Source of the DNA: CAMLJR01 sp964631955
GTDB lineage: Bacteria > Pseudomonadota > Gammaproteobacteria > Pseudomonadales > CAMLJR01
DNA: 64,000 nucleotides
Direction of reading: 5' to 3'
NCBI GenBank assembly: GCA_964631955.1
Contig: CAZWBA010000003.1
Coordinates: 62,001 to 126,000, forward strand
Shown: piece by piece, positions 34,555 through 43,388 of the stretch
Numbering within the stretch: position 1 is the stretch's first letter
How the letters are laid out: every line of letters begins with the position of its first letter
Program-made: the position numbers and the translations under genes
Notes under the pieces: generated by a model
Databases searched by the model: none
Told to the model about the DNA's origin: nothing
The model's input: only the letters and a program-made list of their open reading frames with translations

Positions 34555-35019
34555 ATGAGCACAATCTGGATCGATGCCGATGCCTGTCCGCGCATGTTAA
34601 AAGACGTGCTATTCCGTGCGGCGACGCGATTGCAGCGCCCGTTAATTCTGGTGGCAAATCAGGCGCTGCAGATTCCCGCATCGGAGTGGATTCGACGCGT
34701 GCAGGTTGAACAGGGGTTCGACGCCGCCGATCGCCATATCGAAACACACGCGCAACGCGGTGATCTCGTCATCACCAACGATATTCCGCTCGCCGCGAAT
34801 GTAATTCCAAACGGCGTCGCCGTGATCAATACGCGCGGAGAAATTCTCGACAGGGAAAATGTGCGTGAGCGATTACGCGTGCGCAATCTCATGGAAGAAA
34901 TTCGTGCGACGGGTCAGATAACCGGTGGCCCGCCGCCGCTCGACAATGCCGATAAGGCAAAATTCGCCAATGCGCTCGATCGATGGCTGGCGCGCAATCC
35001 CGTTAAAAAAATCAATTAA
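34555..35019 (+). CDS. UPF0178 (YaiI/YqxD) family protein
   Basis: A 154-residue protein with the DUF188 pattern: IWIDADACPRMLKDVLFRAA at the start, ERHAETHAQRGDLVITNDIPLA-like core (DRHIETHAQRGDLVITNDIPLAA) and the C-terminal TGQITGGPPPLDNADKAKFANALD. The fold resembles PIN-domain nucleases, with several conserved aspartates, but activity is unproven. It starts 3 bases after the MscS-like gene and its stop codon overlaps that of rlmJ on the other strand in the four bases TTAA. Confidence 0.92.
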   Translation: MSTIWIDADACPRMLKDVLFRAATRLQRPLILVANQALQIPASEWIRRVQVEQGFDAADRHIETHAQRGDLVITNDIPLAANVIPNGVAVINTRGEILDRENVRERLRVRNLMEEIRATGQITGGPPPLDNADKAKFANALDRWLARNPVKKIN

Positions 35020-35852
35020 CATTCTTTTGCTTCGAGAAAAAATTCTGCTTCCCCCGCCTTCCCTAGCAGCCGCTGCAGTTCCGGCATCAATATCTTCACT
35101 TGATTGTGCAAAACCCACGGCGGATTGACGATAAACAGGCCGCTGCCGAACATGCCAAATTCACCTTTGGGGTTTTCGACTTTCAGTTCGACGCGCAATG
35201 AGGGCAGCGCCAATTCCGCAAGTTTTTTCGGCAGGCGTTGTGACTCCTCACGCGGCAGCAGCGGATACCAGACGATGTATGTGCCACTGCTGAAACGTTG
35301 CAACGCTTCATGAAGGATGCGAATGACGCGGGCGTAATCCTCTTTCAACTCATAGGGCGGATCGATCAATACCACGGCGCGCCGCGGTGGCGGCGGTAAC
35401 AATGCTTTCAATCCCGCGAAGCCATCGCTCTGCTCGATATGCACGCGACGATCCTTCAAAAAATTCTTTTTCAGCAACTCATGATCCTGCGGATGCAATT
35501 CAAATAAACGCAGACGATCGCCTTCGCGCAATAGATATTCGGCGAATAGCGGCGAACCCGGATAGCCGTGCGGCACCGCCCGACGCAGATCGTCGATTAC
35601 CGAGAGATAGGGCGCCAGCAGGTCTGGCAATTCATCGCGATGTAGGAGTAAACGCTCGATGCCGGTTTTGAATTCGGCATTTTTTTTCGCCTCGCTGCCA
35701 TCGAGCGAATAAATACCCGCGCCGGCATGCGTATCGATATACCAGAAGGGCTTTTCCTTTTGCTTCAGATATTCGATGACGAGCGCCAATACCGCGTGCT
35801 TGAGAACATCGGCGTGATTGCCGGCATGAAATGCGTGGCGATAACTCAACAT
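35016..35852 (-). CDS. rlmJ: 23S rRNA (adenine(2030)-N6)-methyltransferase RlmJ
   Basis: A 278-residue SAM-dependent methyltransferase, matching the E. coli enzyme in length (280). It opens with LSYRHAFHAGNHADVLKHA, the family's start, has IDTHAGAGIYSL as the SAM loop and the catalytic VVLIDPPYE (DPPY). It methylates A2030 of 23S rRNA before ribosome assembly. The frame continues to 35930, but the conserved start is the ATG at 35852. Its end overlaps that of yaiI. Confidence 0.93.
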   Translation of the reverse strand: MLSYRHAFHAGNHADVLKHAVLALVIEYLKQKEKPFWYIDTHAGAGIYSLDGSEAKKNAEFKTGIERLLLHRDELPDLLAPYLSVIDDLRRAVPHGYPGSPLFAEYLLREGDRLRLFELHPQDHELLKKNFLKDRRVHIEQSDGFAGLKALLPPPPRRAVVLIDPPYELKEDYARVIRILHEALQRFSSGTYIVWYPLLPREESQRLPKKLAELALPSLRVELKVENPKGEFGMFGSGLFIVNPPWVLHNQVKILMPELQRLLGKAGEAEFFLEAKEC

Positions 35853-36063
35853 GTGAACGACTCGATAAAGGCGACGAAGCGCCAGTCTGCCCATCGCAGA
35901 GTGGCGATGCAATGCAAAGTGGCGATGCAATTTTCTTCGCGCACGGCCCGCATATTCACCGGCATATTTTCCTGAAACATTCAGGATCGGTTCAGGCGTT
36001 TAAAACTAATCTGATTCTGCAGGCTGCAAAAGCAGCCAATCAGGACAAGAGAGGAACGACATC

Positions 36064-36381
36064 ATGAAGAAACTCTGGTTAAGCGCCATCGCTGCCGCCT
36101 GCTTGCTGGCCGGTAACACAGCTCAGGCCGGAGATCATGGTCGCCACGATCATCATCGCAGCGACCGGAGCCCGCATTACGGGCAGCGCCATTACGGCCA
36201 TCATCCTCAGTATCACGGGCATCGTCATCATCATGCTCACCATCCCCGTTATCGTTACGAGCGCCCGGTGGTGTATGTGCCGCGCCCGGTTTACTACGGC
36301 CGTCCGGGTTATTACGAGCGCCCGGTGCATTATGGCTACGGCGATGGAGAAATCCACGGGTCGATCAGCATCGGCTTTTAA
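36064..36381 (+). CDS. Exported His/Tyr-rich protein, probably metal-binding
   Basis: A 105-residue protein with a clear signal peptide (KKLWLSAIAAACLLAGNTAQA, cut before GDHG). The mature 80 residues hold over twenty histidines in runs (HGRHDHHRSD, YHGHRHHHAHH) and then repeats of RP with Tyr/Val (RPVVYVPRPVYYGRPGYYERPVHYG). Composition suggests binding of Ni, Zn or Cu in the periplasm or a beta-rich adhesive region; no family is recognised. GAGAGGAACGACATC precedes the ATG with AGAGGA as ribosome site. It stands alone between rlmJ and the GIY-YIG gene. Confidence 0.75.
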   Translation: MKKLWLSAIAAACLLAGNTAQAGDHGRHDHHRSDRSPHYGQRHYGHHPQYHGHRHHHAHHPRYRYERPVVYVPRPVYYGRPGYYERPVHYGYGDGEIHGSISIGF

Positions 36382-36393
36382 GATGGTCGCATT

Positions 36394-36807
36394 TCAACTT
36401 TGCGATTCGCTGTCGAGCATCGGCAGCAGCGCGCGATCCAAGGTATGCAGCTCGTTATGATCCGCCGTCAGCAATTGCAATTTGAGCGCGCGCGACAGCC
36501 GTTTGATGGCGGCTTCGCGCCGCGATGCCGAGCTGCGATTGTGACCGCTTTCGATATACGCCAGCTGCAGCGGTTTGCGTCCACGAAAAAACTTTGCGCC
36601 TCGCTTCGATTTTGCAATTCCCGCGCGCAACTGTTCCGTGCCGCCGGCCGCTTCCTTGCATCGCCCGCTGCCGGGCCGATCGACACAGACCTCGCCACTG
36701 TGCTCGTGCCAGCGTCGCCGCATATCATTGGTAATGCCCGTATATAGCACGTCGTCATCGCAGCGAATGATATAGACGAACCAGCCGTTGTCGCACGTCG
36801 ATGACAT
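36394..36807 (-). CDS. GIY-YIG nuclease family protein with an internal insertion
   Basis: A 137-residue protein of the small YhbQ/UvrC-N-like type. The GIY-YIG core reads WFVYIIRCDDDVLYTGITNDMRRRWHEH, and the end of the core is FFRGRKPLQLAYIESG, with the later conserved EAAIKRLSR. Between EH and the FRGRKP block there are about 30 extra residues (Gly, Lys, Arg-rich, with two Cys), where relatives have about ten; the tail past KRLSR is also long. AGGAG lies before the ATG at 36807; a longer frame to 36921 is unsupported. DNA cleavage is likely for the family but untested. Confidence 0.85.
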   Translation of the reverse strand: MSSTCDNGWFVYIIRCDDDVLYTGITNDMRRRWHEHSGEVCVDRPGSGRCKEAAGGTEQLRAGIAKSKRGAKFFRGRKPLQLAYIESGHNRSSASRREAAIKRLSRALKLQLLTADHNELHTLDRALLPMLDSESQS

Positions 36808-36950
36808 CGCCTTCTCTCCTGCATGTGGATCATGCCTTCGTGATCGCACTTTTCGTGAATCATATTGCACACGTATTATCGCGACGTGTGCCGTTTCTTT
36901 ATTAAACTTCATTCCGCACATTCATCACTCATATCAGGAGGATATTTGCC

Positions 36951-37235
36951 ATGAAAAAATTTATTTCCATGCTGTTCTGTGTTGCCGGTGTTGCCGCGGC
37001 CGATCAGAGCACCCTCTGTACGGCGCAGGGTCATGAGCGAAAAATCGATTTGATCGAAAACGCGCAGGGCTGTCAGGTTAATTACATCAAAGGCGGCGAA
37101 AGCAAAACCCTGTGGAGCTCAGCACGGAGTGAATATTGCGCGCCGCATGCCGCCAGATTTATCGAGAAACAAAAGGACTGGGGATTCGAGTGTACGCCAG
37201 CGGCGGCGAGCAGCGATTCCAGCGCCCCGCAATAG
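36951..37235 (+). CDS. Small exported cysteine-containing protein of unknown function
   Basis: A 94-residue protein with a signal peptide (KKFISMLFCVAGVAAA) and four cysteines in the mature part (about 23, 41, 63, 81), which could form two disulfides. NYIKGGESKTLWSSARSEYC and the basic WGFEC region follow, then a low-complexity Ser/Ala tail. AGGAGG stands about 10 bases before the ATG, one of the strongest ribosome sites in the window. I do not recognise the family. Confidence 0.72.
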   Translation: MKKFISMLFCVAGVAAADQSTLCTAQGHERKIDLIENAQGCQVNYIKGGESKTLWSSARSEYCAPHAARFIEKQKDWGFECTPAAASSDSSAPQ

Positions 37236-37300
37236 GCATTTTCACGCAGTAAATTCCCTTTGCGCTCGCAGGCAGCGAGCGCCACCGCCCATAGACCCTG

Positions 37301-37316
37301 TGCTAGAATGCGCGCC
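37301..37316 (+). promoter_or_regulatory. Predicted extended -10 promoter of rapA with GC-rich discriminator
   Basis: TGC TAGAAT then GCGCGCC. The extended -10 (TGn before the hexamer) makes up for the lack of a good -35. The 13 bases TAGAATGCGCGCC are the same as before the DeaD-like gene. The leader would be about 80 bases. Confidence 0.55.
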
Positions 37317-37397
37317 CCGCGCGTGTCGCGTTCGACGCGTGACTCAGCCGCATCGTTTTCAGACAGACTCACCCTTTACACATCTCAGTTGGGCAGT

Positions 37398-40241
37398 ATG
37401 AATTTTGTTGTAGGGCAACGCTGGCTCAGCCATGCCGATCCGCAGCTCGGCCTCGGCATTATCACCGCAGTGGAAATCCGTCGCATCAGCGTACTTTTTC
37501 CCGCAGTCGGAGAAGAACGTACCTATTCGCTCGATAATGCACCGCTCTCGCGGATTGCGTTTCGTGCCGGCGATAAAATTGGCGTTCGCGACGAGCTGGA
37601 ATTGACTGTCACCGCGGTCGACGAAATGCGCGGCTTGCTGATGTATACCGGCATCGATGCCGATGGTAACGCGCATCGCGTCGCCGAACTGCAATTGAAT
37701 GCGCAGGTTCAGCTGCATTCACCGCAACAACGTTTGAGCAGCGGGCAATGCGATAGCAACGCACTGTTTGCCTTACGTATCGAAACGCTCGAACATCTGC
37801 AGCGCCTGCAACAATCAAACGCCACCGGTCTGATCGGCGCGCGCACCAGCTTATTGCCGCATCAGGTTTATATCGCGCATCGCGTCGCGCAGCGATTCGC
37901 GCCGCGCGTATTGCTCGCCGATGAAGTGGGGCTGGGCAAAACTATAGAAGCCGGCATGATCGTGCATCAGCAATTACTGAGCGGTCGCGCGCAGCGTGTA
38001 CTGTTATTGCTGCCGACCAACCTGCAGCATCAATGGCTGGTCGAAATGCTGCGTCGTTTTAATTTGCGTTTCGCCTTATTCGACGCGGAGCGCTACGAAG
38101 CATCGCTCGACAGCGGCGACAGCAATCCGTTCGAAAGCGAACAGCTCGTGCTGTGCGCCATCGACTGGCTGGCACATGCGCCGGTCGCATTGCAGCACGC
38201 GCTCGATGCACACTGGGATTTGACCGTTGTCGATGAAGCGCACCATCTGCACTGCTCATTCACCGACGCTGGCGAACGGAATGCGGGCATCGAGTATCGC
38301 TGTGTCGAACAGCTCGCAGCGCGCAGCGCCGGTCTGATCCTGCTCACCGCCACGCCCGAGCAGGCCGGTATCGATAGCCATTTTGCGCGCCTGCGCCTGC
38401 TCGACCCCGCGCGCTTTCACGATCTTGCACAATTCAAGGCCGAATCCGCGCGCTATCCCGCGCTCAACGCCATCGTGCAGCAGTTGCTCGCCAATCCCGA
38501 CAGCGTCGAAAATCTTGCGCCACATCTGCGCGATTTTCTGGACAGGGAAGAACCGGGCGGCATCGATCTAACGAAGTTATCGAGCGGCGAACTCATTCAG
38601 CAATTGCTCGACCGTCACGGCACGGGTCGCGTGCTGTTTCGCAATACACGCGCGGCAGTACAGGGTTTTCCCGAGCGGCGCCTGCACGCGCACGCCCTGG
38701 CAGTACCGGATATTTACGCGGACCTGCGCGGCGAGCTCTATCCGGAAATGCACGCGGCCGAAGCGCAGTGGCTCAAACACGACCCGCGCGTGCAATGGCT
38801 CGAACAGTTATTGAAAACAGTGCGTCCGGCAAAAGTGCTCGTGATTTGCGCAAACGCGCCGACGGCCATCGCCCTCGAACAATATCTGCATCTGCGCGCA
38901 GGCATTCGCAGCGCGGCATTTCATGAAGGTCTGACATTGCTCGAACGCGATCGCGCCGCTGCGTGGTTCGCCGAAACCGATCTCGGCGCACAGACGCTGG
39001 TGTGTTCGGAAATCGGCAGCGAAGGTCGCAATTTCCAGTTTGCGCAGCATCTCGTGCTGTTCGATCTGCCGCGCAATCCCGATCTGCTCGAACAGCGCAT
39101 CGGCCGCCTCGATCGCATCGGCCAGGGCGCTCATATCGATATTTACGTGCCCTATCTCGGAACGAGCACAGAAGCAAAAGTCGCATGCAGCGCGCAACAG
39201 CTATTTTTTCGCTGGTATCACGAGGGGCTCGATGCCTTTCAGCGCACGTGCGCGGTCGGCTTCATGCTCTATGAAAAATACGAAGAAGCACTGCAGCAGC
39301 AATTGCGTGCCGCCGATGCCGAAAAACTCGAAACGATGCTGCAGGACACCGCGCGCGATTGCGATGCGTTGCGTATCGCACTCGAAGCAGGCCGCGATGC
39401 CTTGCTCGAATTGAATTCATGCAACAAGGCCGAAGCACAACATATTATCGATGCGGTTATCGCAGGCGAAAGCAGCGAGACCCTGCGCAGTTATCTCGAA
39501 CGCATCTGGGATAATTTTGGTGTCGATCACGAAATGCATTCCGAACATGCGGTTGTGGTGCGCCCATCCGAGCAAATGCTGGTGAGTCATTTTCCCGAAT
39601 TGAGCGAGGAGGGATTCACCGCCACATTCGAACGCTCGCAGGCGCTCGCGCGCGACGATATGGAGTTCGTCAGCTGGGAGCATCCGCACACGCGCGGTGC
39701 GATGGAAATGATCATCGGCGGCGAATACGGCAATGCCGCTATCGCCAGCATCACGGTAAAAGGTTTGCCGCCCGGCACGCTGCTGCTGGAGGCGGTGTAC
39801 AGCCCGCACTGTCCGGCGCCGCGCCATGTGCAGCTCGAACGTTTCCTGCCGGTGACGCCGCTACGCTTCATCGTCGATCGCAATGGCAAGAACCTCGGCG
39901 GCGTGTTGCCGCATGCAAAACTCAATGCGCTGTGCAGCAATGTGCCGCGCAACACGGCACCTGCAATTATCGGACGCGTACGCGCGGAAATCATGGCAAT
40001 GCAGGAACACAGCGCAAAACTGGCTGCAGCGGAACTGCCGGCGCTGGTGGCAGCCGCGCGCGCGGCGATGACTCGTTCGCTGCAGGCAGAAAGCGAACGC
40101 CTCGTTGCCCTGCAGCAAGTGAATCCGGCCATACGCACCGATGAAATCGAATTTTTCCGCGACCAGCTCAAACAGGGTTTGCAGATAATTGCCCAGGCAA
40201 CCCTGCAATTGCAGGCGCTGCGTCTGATCGTTACGACATAA
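37398..40241 (+). CDS. rapA: RNA polymerase-associated SWI2/SNF2 ATPase RapA (HepA)
   Basis: A 947-residue ATPase close to E. coli RapA in length (968). It starts FVVGQRWLSHADPQLGLGII, the family's tandem Tudor-like N-terminus, then the helicase core: DEVGLGKT (175-182), DEAHHL (279-284), TATPEQ, and C-terminal helicase motifs EGLTLLERDRAA, SEIGSEGRNFQFA and EQRIGRLDRIGQ. RapA recycles stalled RNA polymerase. The frame opens earlier at 37260, but the conserved start and the promoter at 37301-37316 fix the ATG at 37398. Confidence 0.95.
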   Translation: MNFVVGQRWLSHADPQLGLGIITAVEIRRISVLFPAVGEERTYSLDNAPLSRIAFRAGDKIGVRDELELTVTAVDEMRGLLMYTGIDADGNAHRVAELQLNAQVQLHSPQQRLSSGQCDSNALFALRIETLEHLQRLQQSNATGLIGARTSLLPHQVYIAHRVAQRFAPRVLLADEVGLGKTIEAGMIVHQQLLSGRAQRVLLLLPTNLQHQWLVEMLRRFNLRFALFDAERYEASLDSGDSNPFESEQLVLCAIDWLAHAPVALQHALDAHWDLTVVDEAHHLHCSFTDAGERNAGIEYRCVEQLAARSAGLILLTATPEQAGIDSHFARLRLLDPARFHDLAQFKAESARYPALNAIVQQLLANPDSVENLAPHLRDFLDREEPGGIDLTKLSSGELIQQLLDRHGTGRVLFRNTRAAVQGFPERRLHAHALAVPDIYADLRGELYPEMHAAEAQWLKHDPRVQWLEQLLKTVRPAKVLVICANAPTAIALEQYLHLRAGIRSAAFHEGLTLLERDRAAAWFAETDLGAQTLVCSEIGSEGRNFQFAQHLVLFDLPRNPDLLEQRIGRLDRIGQGAHIDIYVPYLGTSTEAKVACSAQQLFFRWYHEGLDAFQRTCAVGFMLYEKYEEALQQQLRAADAEKLETMLQDTARDCDALRIALEAGRDALLELNSCNKAEAQHIIDAVIAGESSETLRSYLERIWDNFGVDHEMHSEHAVVVRPSEQMLVSHFPELSEEGFTATFERSQALARDDMEFVSWEHPHTRGAMEMIIGGEYGNAAIASITVKGLPPGTLLLEAVYSPHCPAPRHVQLERFLPVTPLRFIVDRNGKNLGGVLPHAKLNALCSNVPRNTAPAIIGRVRAEIMAMQEHSAKLAAAELPALVAAARAAMTRSLQAESERLVALQQVNPAIRTDEIEFFRDQLKQGLQIIAQATLQLQALRLIVTT

Positions 40242-40385
40242 ATACTCCGGACTGGAAATCACCGCACCGACGCGGCGAATCCAATTGTTTGCCGAGGCAC
40301 CCTTGCACCGGCGAACATCCTGCGGATGCTCGCATCGAACGCGTGGCGATGGCACACTATCGCCATACTTTGCCAGCGATGGATT

Positions 40386-41519
40386 ATGGATAACGCCGAT
40401 CAGACTGCCCCGCCGCGTTTCACTGTGCGCGCCGCCGATACGGATAGCACCGAGATCGAATTGAGCGGCGCGTGGCGCAGCGATAACGAGCTGCCGAATT
40501 TCAGCGCCATGCGCGATGCGCTCGAACAGCACGCCGGCACGCATTGGCGCTTCGTCGCTGCGGATGATTTCGATTGGGACAGCAGCTGCATGACGCGCCT
40601 CTTTCTATGCGCGCGCCATTGTGCCGAACGCAACATTGAGCTCGATGTTTCCGCACTGCCGGATGGCATGCGCAAATTACTCGAGGTCGCCACCGCGGTT
40701 AAGCCGCAAACGCATCGCGATACCACGCCCTCTTCGCGCGAACAATTTAAAACCGCGCTGCGGCAGCTGCGTACTCACCTCAGTGATTTTCTCGAATTCG
40801 TCGGCAGTGTCGTGCTCGCATTCGGCAATCTGCTGCGCGGCCGAACCTATATGCGCTCGCGCGATTTTCTGTATTTCTTCCAGCAATGCGGCGCACAGGC
40901 GCTGGGCATCGTCGCGCTGATCAGCGTGCTGGTCGGAATGATTCTGGCCTATCTGGGCTCGGTGCAATTGCGTCAATTCGGCGCCGAGGTCTATATCGCC
41001 AATCTGGTAGCGATCGGCGCCGTGCGCGAAATGGGGCCGCTCATGACCGCCGTTATCATGGCGGGGCGCACGGGCGCCGCCTTCGCCGCGCAACTGGGAT
41101 CGATGCAGGCGAATGAAGAAATCGATGCAGTGACGACACTGGGTATTTCGCCGATCGAATATCTGGTATTGCCGCGCATGCTCGCACTGCTCGCGGCGAT
41201 GCCGTTGCTGTGTATTTTCGCCGATGTGCTCTGCCTGCTCGGCGGCGCGCTGATTGCTGCCGGCATGGATATCAGCAGCATCGGATTTATTTACCAGGCG
41301 CGCGGCGCCGTCGATTTTCAGGACATCGCCAGCGGCCTTATCAAAGGCGTGATATTCGCCGCGCTCATCGCCATTTCGGGTTGTCAGGCCGGACTGCAAA
41401 GCGGACGCAGCGCCGACGCGGTCGGTCGTGCAACCACACGCGCGGTCGTCAACGCCATCGTCTATCTCGTCATCGCCGACGCGGCGCTGAATATCGCCTA
41501 TGACCGACTCGACTTTTAA
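40386..41519 (+). CDS. MlaE-family ABC permease with N-terminal STAS domain
   Basis: A 377-residue permease of the MCE/Mla phospholipid transport type. The first 110 residues are soluble and look like a STAS domain (FTVRAADTDSTEIELSGAWR, DWDSSCMTRLFLCARH), which in the canonical Mla system is the separate protein MlaB. The rest has five or six membrane helices with the MlaE signature (VLVGMILAYLGSVQLRQFGAEVYIANLVAIGAVREMGPLMTAVIMAGRTGAAFAAQLGSM region: GAVREMGP, AGRTGAAFAAQLG). It overlaps the ATPase gene by 20 bases. It probably moves phospholipids or other lipids between the two membranes. Confidence 0.9.
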   Translation: MDNADQTAPPRFTVRAADTDSTEIELSGAWRSDNELPNFSAMRDALEQHAGTHWRFVAADDFDWDSSCMTRLFLCARHCAERNIELDVSALPDGMRKLLEVATAVKPQTHRDTTPSSREQFKTALRQLRTHLSDFLEFVGSVVLAFGNLLRGRTYMRSRDFLYFFQQCGAQALGIVALISVLVGMILAYLGSVQLRQFGAEVYIANLVAIGAVREMGPLMTAVIMAGRTGAAFAAQLGSMQANEEIDAVTTLGISPIEYLVLPRMLALLAAMPLLCIFADVLCLLGGALIAAGMDISSIGFIYQARGAVDFQDIASGLIKGVIFAALIAISGCQAGLQSGRSADAVGRATTRAVVNAIVYLVIADAALNIAYDRLDF

Positions 41520-42411
41520 TAACGCAAAAACCGGAGGCGCAGCAGGCAGCGCCCCTGCGGGTGCGTTTTCGCATGAAAAAACATCGCATGACGTACATAT
41601 CGATGTGCGCGACCTGACGATGCAATACGGCGGCCGCGTGATTCAGCGCGATTTGAATTTTTCGATTTATCGCGGCGATATTTTCGTGATCATGGGCGGC
41701 AGCGGTTGCGGAAAGAGCACGCTGCTGCGACACATGATCGGTTTATTGCAACCGGCAACGGGACAGATTCGTATCGATGGCGAGGATTTTTTTGCATCGA
41801 CGCCGGAACAGCAGCTGGCGATGCGGCGGCGCTGGGGCATTACGTATCAGCGCGGCGGTTTATTCAGCGATCTCACGCTGGCCGAAAATGTCGCGGTACC
41901 GCTGCAGCAGTACACGCAATTAACGCCGGCGGAAATGCGCGATACGATCGCGTACAAACTGGCGCTGGTCGGTCTCGCCGGGTTCGAGGATTATTATCCT
42001 TCCGAAATCAGTGGTGGCATGCAGAAACGCGCAGCACTCGCGCGCGCGCTCGCGCTCGATCCCGAACTGCTGTTTTTCGATGAGCCATCGGCGGGGCTCG
42101 ATCCGCTCAGCTCGCAGCGACTCGACGAACTCATCGTGCAGATTCGCGAATCGATGGGAGGAACGGTGGTGATCGTCACGCACGAACTGGCGAGTATTTT
42201 TTCGATCGCCAGCAACGCCGTTTACCTCGATGCAGACACGAAAACGCAGCTCGATTATGGCGATCCGCGCGAGCTGCGAATACATAGTCGACACGATGTG
42301 GTCCGACGCTTTCTCTCTCGCGGCGAGCCGTCGCACAAATCCGAACCGTCGCAACAAAAAGCGGAATCATCGCAAAAAGCAGCCGATACTTCGCAAGGAG
42401 AAAATTCATGA
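41500..42411 (+). CDS. MlaF-like ABC ATPase of the MCE operon
   Basis: A 303-residue ABC ATPase: Walker A MGGSGCGKST (65-74), Q-loop in YQRGGLFSDLT, signature SGGMQKRAAL, Walker B LLFFDEPSAGLDP, and the H-loop VTHELAS. The N-terminal 30 residues are an extra polar segment and the C-terminus (about 272-303) is a Ser/Gln/Lys-rich tail (SQQKAESSQKAADTSQ) not usual in MlaF. Its stop overlaps the MCE start as ATGA. Confidence 0.92.
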   Translation: MTDSTFNNAKTGGAAGSAPAGAFSHEKTSHDVHIDVRDLTMQYGGRVIQRDLNFSIYRGDIFVIMGGSGCGKSTLLRHMIGLLQPATGQIRIDGEDFFASTPEQQLAMRRRWGITYQRGGLFSDLTLAENVAVPLQQYTQLTPAEMRDTIAYKLALVGLAGFEDYYPSEISGGMQKRAALARALALDPELLFFDEPSAGLDPLSSQRLDELIVQIRESMGGTVVIVTHELASIFSIASNAVYLDADTKTQLDYGDPRELRIHSRHDVVRRFLSRGEPSHKSEPSQQKAESSQKAADTSQGENS

Positions 42412-43385
42412 GTCGCAGCGCCAATCCCGTCGCCGTCGGGGCCTTCGTGCTCGGTATGCTCGTGCTCGCCTTTTTGCTCGTTCTGTTTTTCACAGGCGGC
42501 AGCTGGTTCAGCAAACGCACGCATTACACGCTGGTTTACGATACGTCCATCAAGGGTCTCAACATGGGCGCGCCGGTGACACTCAAGGGTGTGAAAATCG
42601 GCGAAGTGACCGATATTCGCGCGCACATGTACAACAGCTCGCTCACCGTTTTCAATCACGTCACCATCGAAATCGATCCCGATATGCTCGAAAGCGAAGA
42701 CAGTTCCAGAAGCGGCAGCCTGACCGATGCGATGATCGAGCGCGGCCTCAGCGCGCAATTGCGTCTGCAGAGTCTGCTCACCGGCCTGCTTTACGTCGAT
42801 GTCGATTTTCGTCCGGAAAAAACCGGCCTCATCAAGGATATTTCCACGGAATACAAACAGCTTCCGACGACGCGTACCGATCTCGAACAGCTCACACGCG
42901 ATCTGGAATCGATCGACATCAACAAGCTCGGTCAGAACCTGCAGCAGATCGTCGATGGCATCAATAAATTCATCAACGATGACGCGCTGCAAAACACCAT
43001 GGGCAATGTCGAAGCAACGCTCAATGCGATTCGCATTTCTGCGGATTCCGTGCGCGCCACCGCGGACAATGTCAACGCCACATTTATTCCATTGGCGCAG
43101 CATGCGGATAGCGCCGTCGTCGCACTCAACCGTTCGCTGCCCGAACTCATCACCAAGCTCGATTCGACGATGCTCGCATTGCAGCAGACCGCGGCATCGC
43201 TGCAAAAAGCCAGCGCCAATGCAACCTATCTGACTTCCGAGGATTCGCCGCTGCTGTATCGTCTCGAAAACGCCGCTGCCAGCGTCAACAAGGCAGCCGA
43301 ACAGGTGCAGAATCTGTCGGATACGCTCGAGCGCCAGCCCGAGTCGCTGCTGTTTGGTAAAGAGAATGGCAAACAGGAGAAATAA
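42408..43385 (+). CDS. MCE-domain (MlaD-like) lipid-binding protein
   Basis: A 325-residue protein: one membrane helix (about 8-30, FVLGMLVLAFLLVLFF), then the MCE domain (about 40-125) with YDTSIKGLNMGAPVTLKGVKIGEV, the family's consensus, and a long helical tail (about 150-310) that would oligomerise into a tube or bridge in the periplasm. It is longer than E. coli MlaD (183), like YrbD homologues of the PqiB-less, long-tail type. It belongs to the MCE operon with the permease, ATPase and lipoprotein. Confidence 0.92.
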   Translation: MSRSANPVAVGAFVLGMLVLAFLLVLFFTGGSWFSKRTHYTLVYDTSIKGLNMGAPVTLKGVKIGEVTDIRAHMYNSSLTVFNHVTIEIDPDMLESEDSSRSGSLTDAMIERGLSAQLRLQSLLTGLLYVDVDFRPEKTGLIKDISTEYKQLPTTRTDLEQLTRDLESIDINKLGQNLQQIVDGINKFINDDALQNTMGNVEATLNAIRISADSVRATADNVNATFIPLAQHADSAVVALNRSLPELITKLDSTMLALQQTAASLQKASANATYLTSEDSPLLYRLENAAASVNKAAEQVQNLSDTLERQPESLLFGKENGKQEK

Positions 43386-43388
43386 CTC

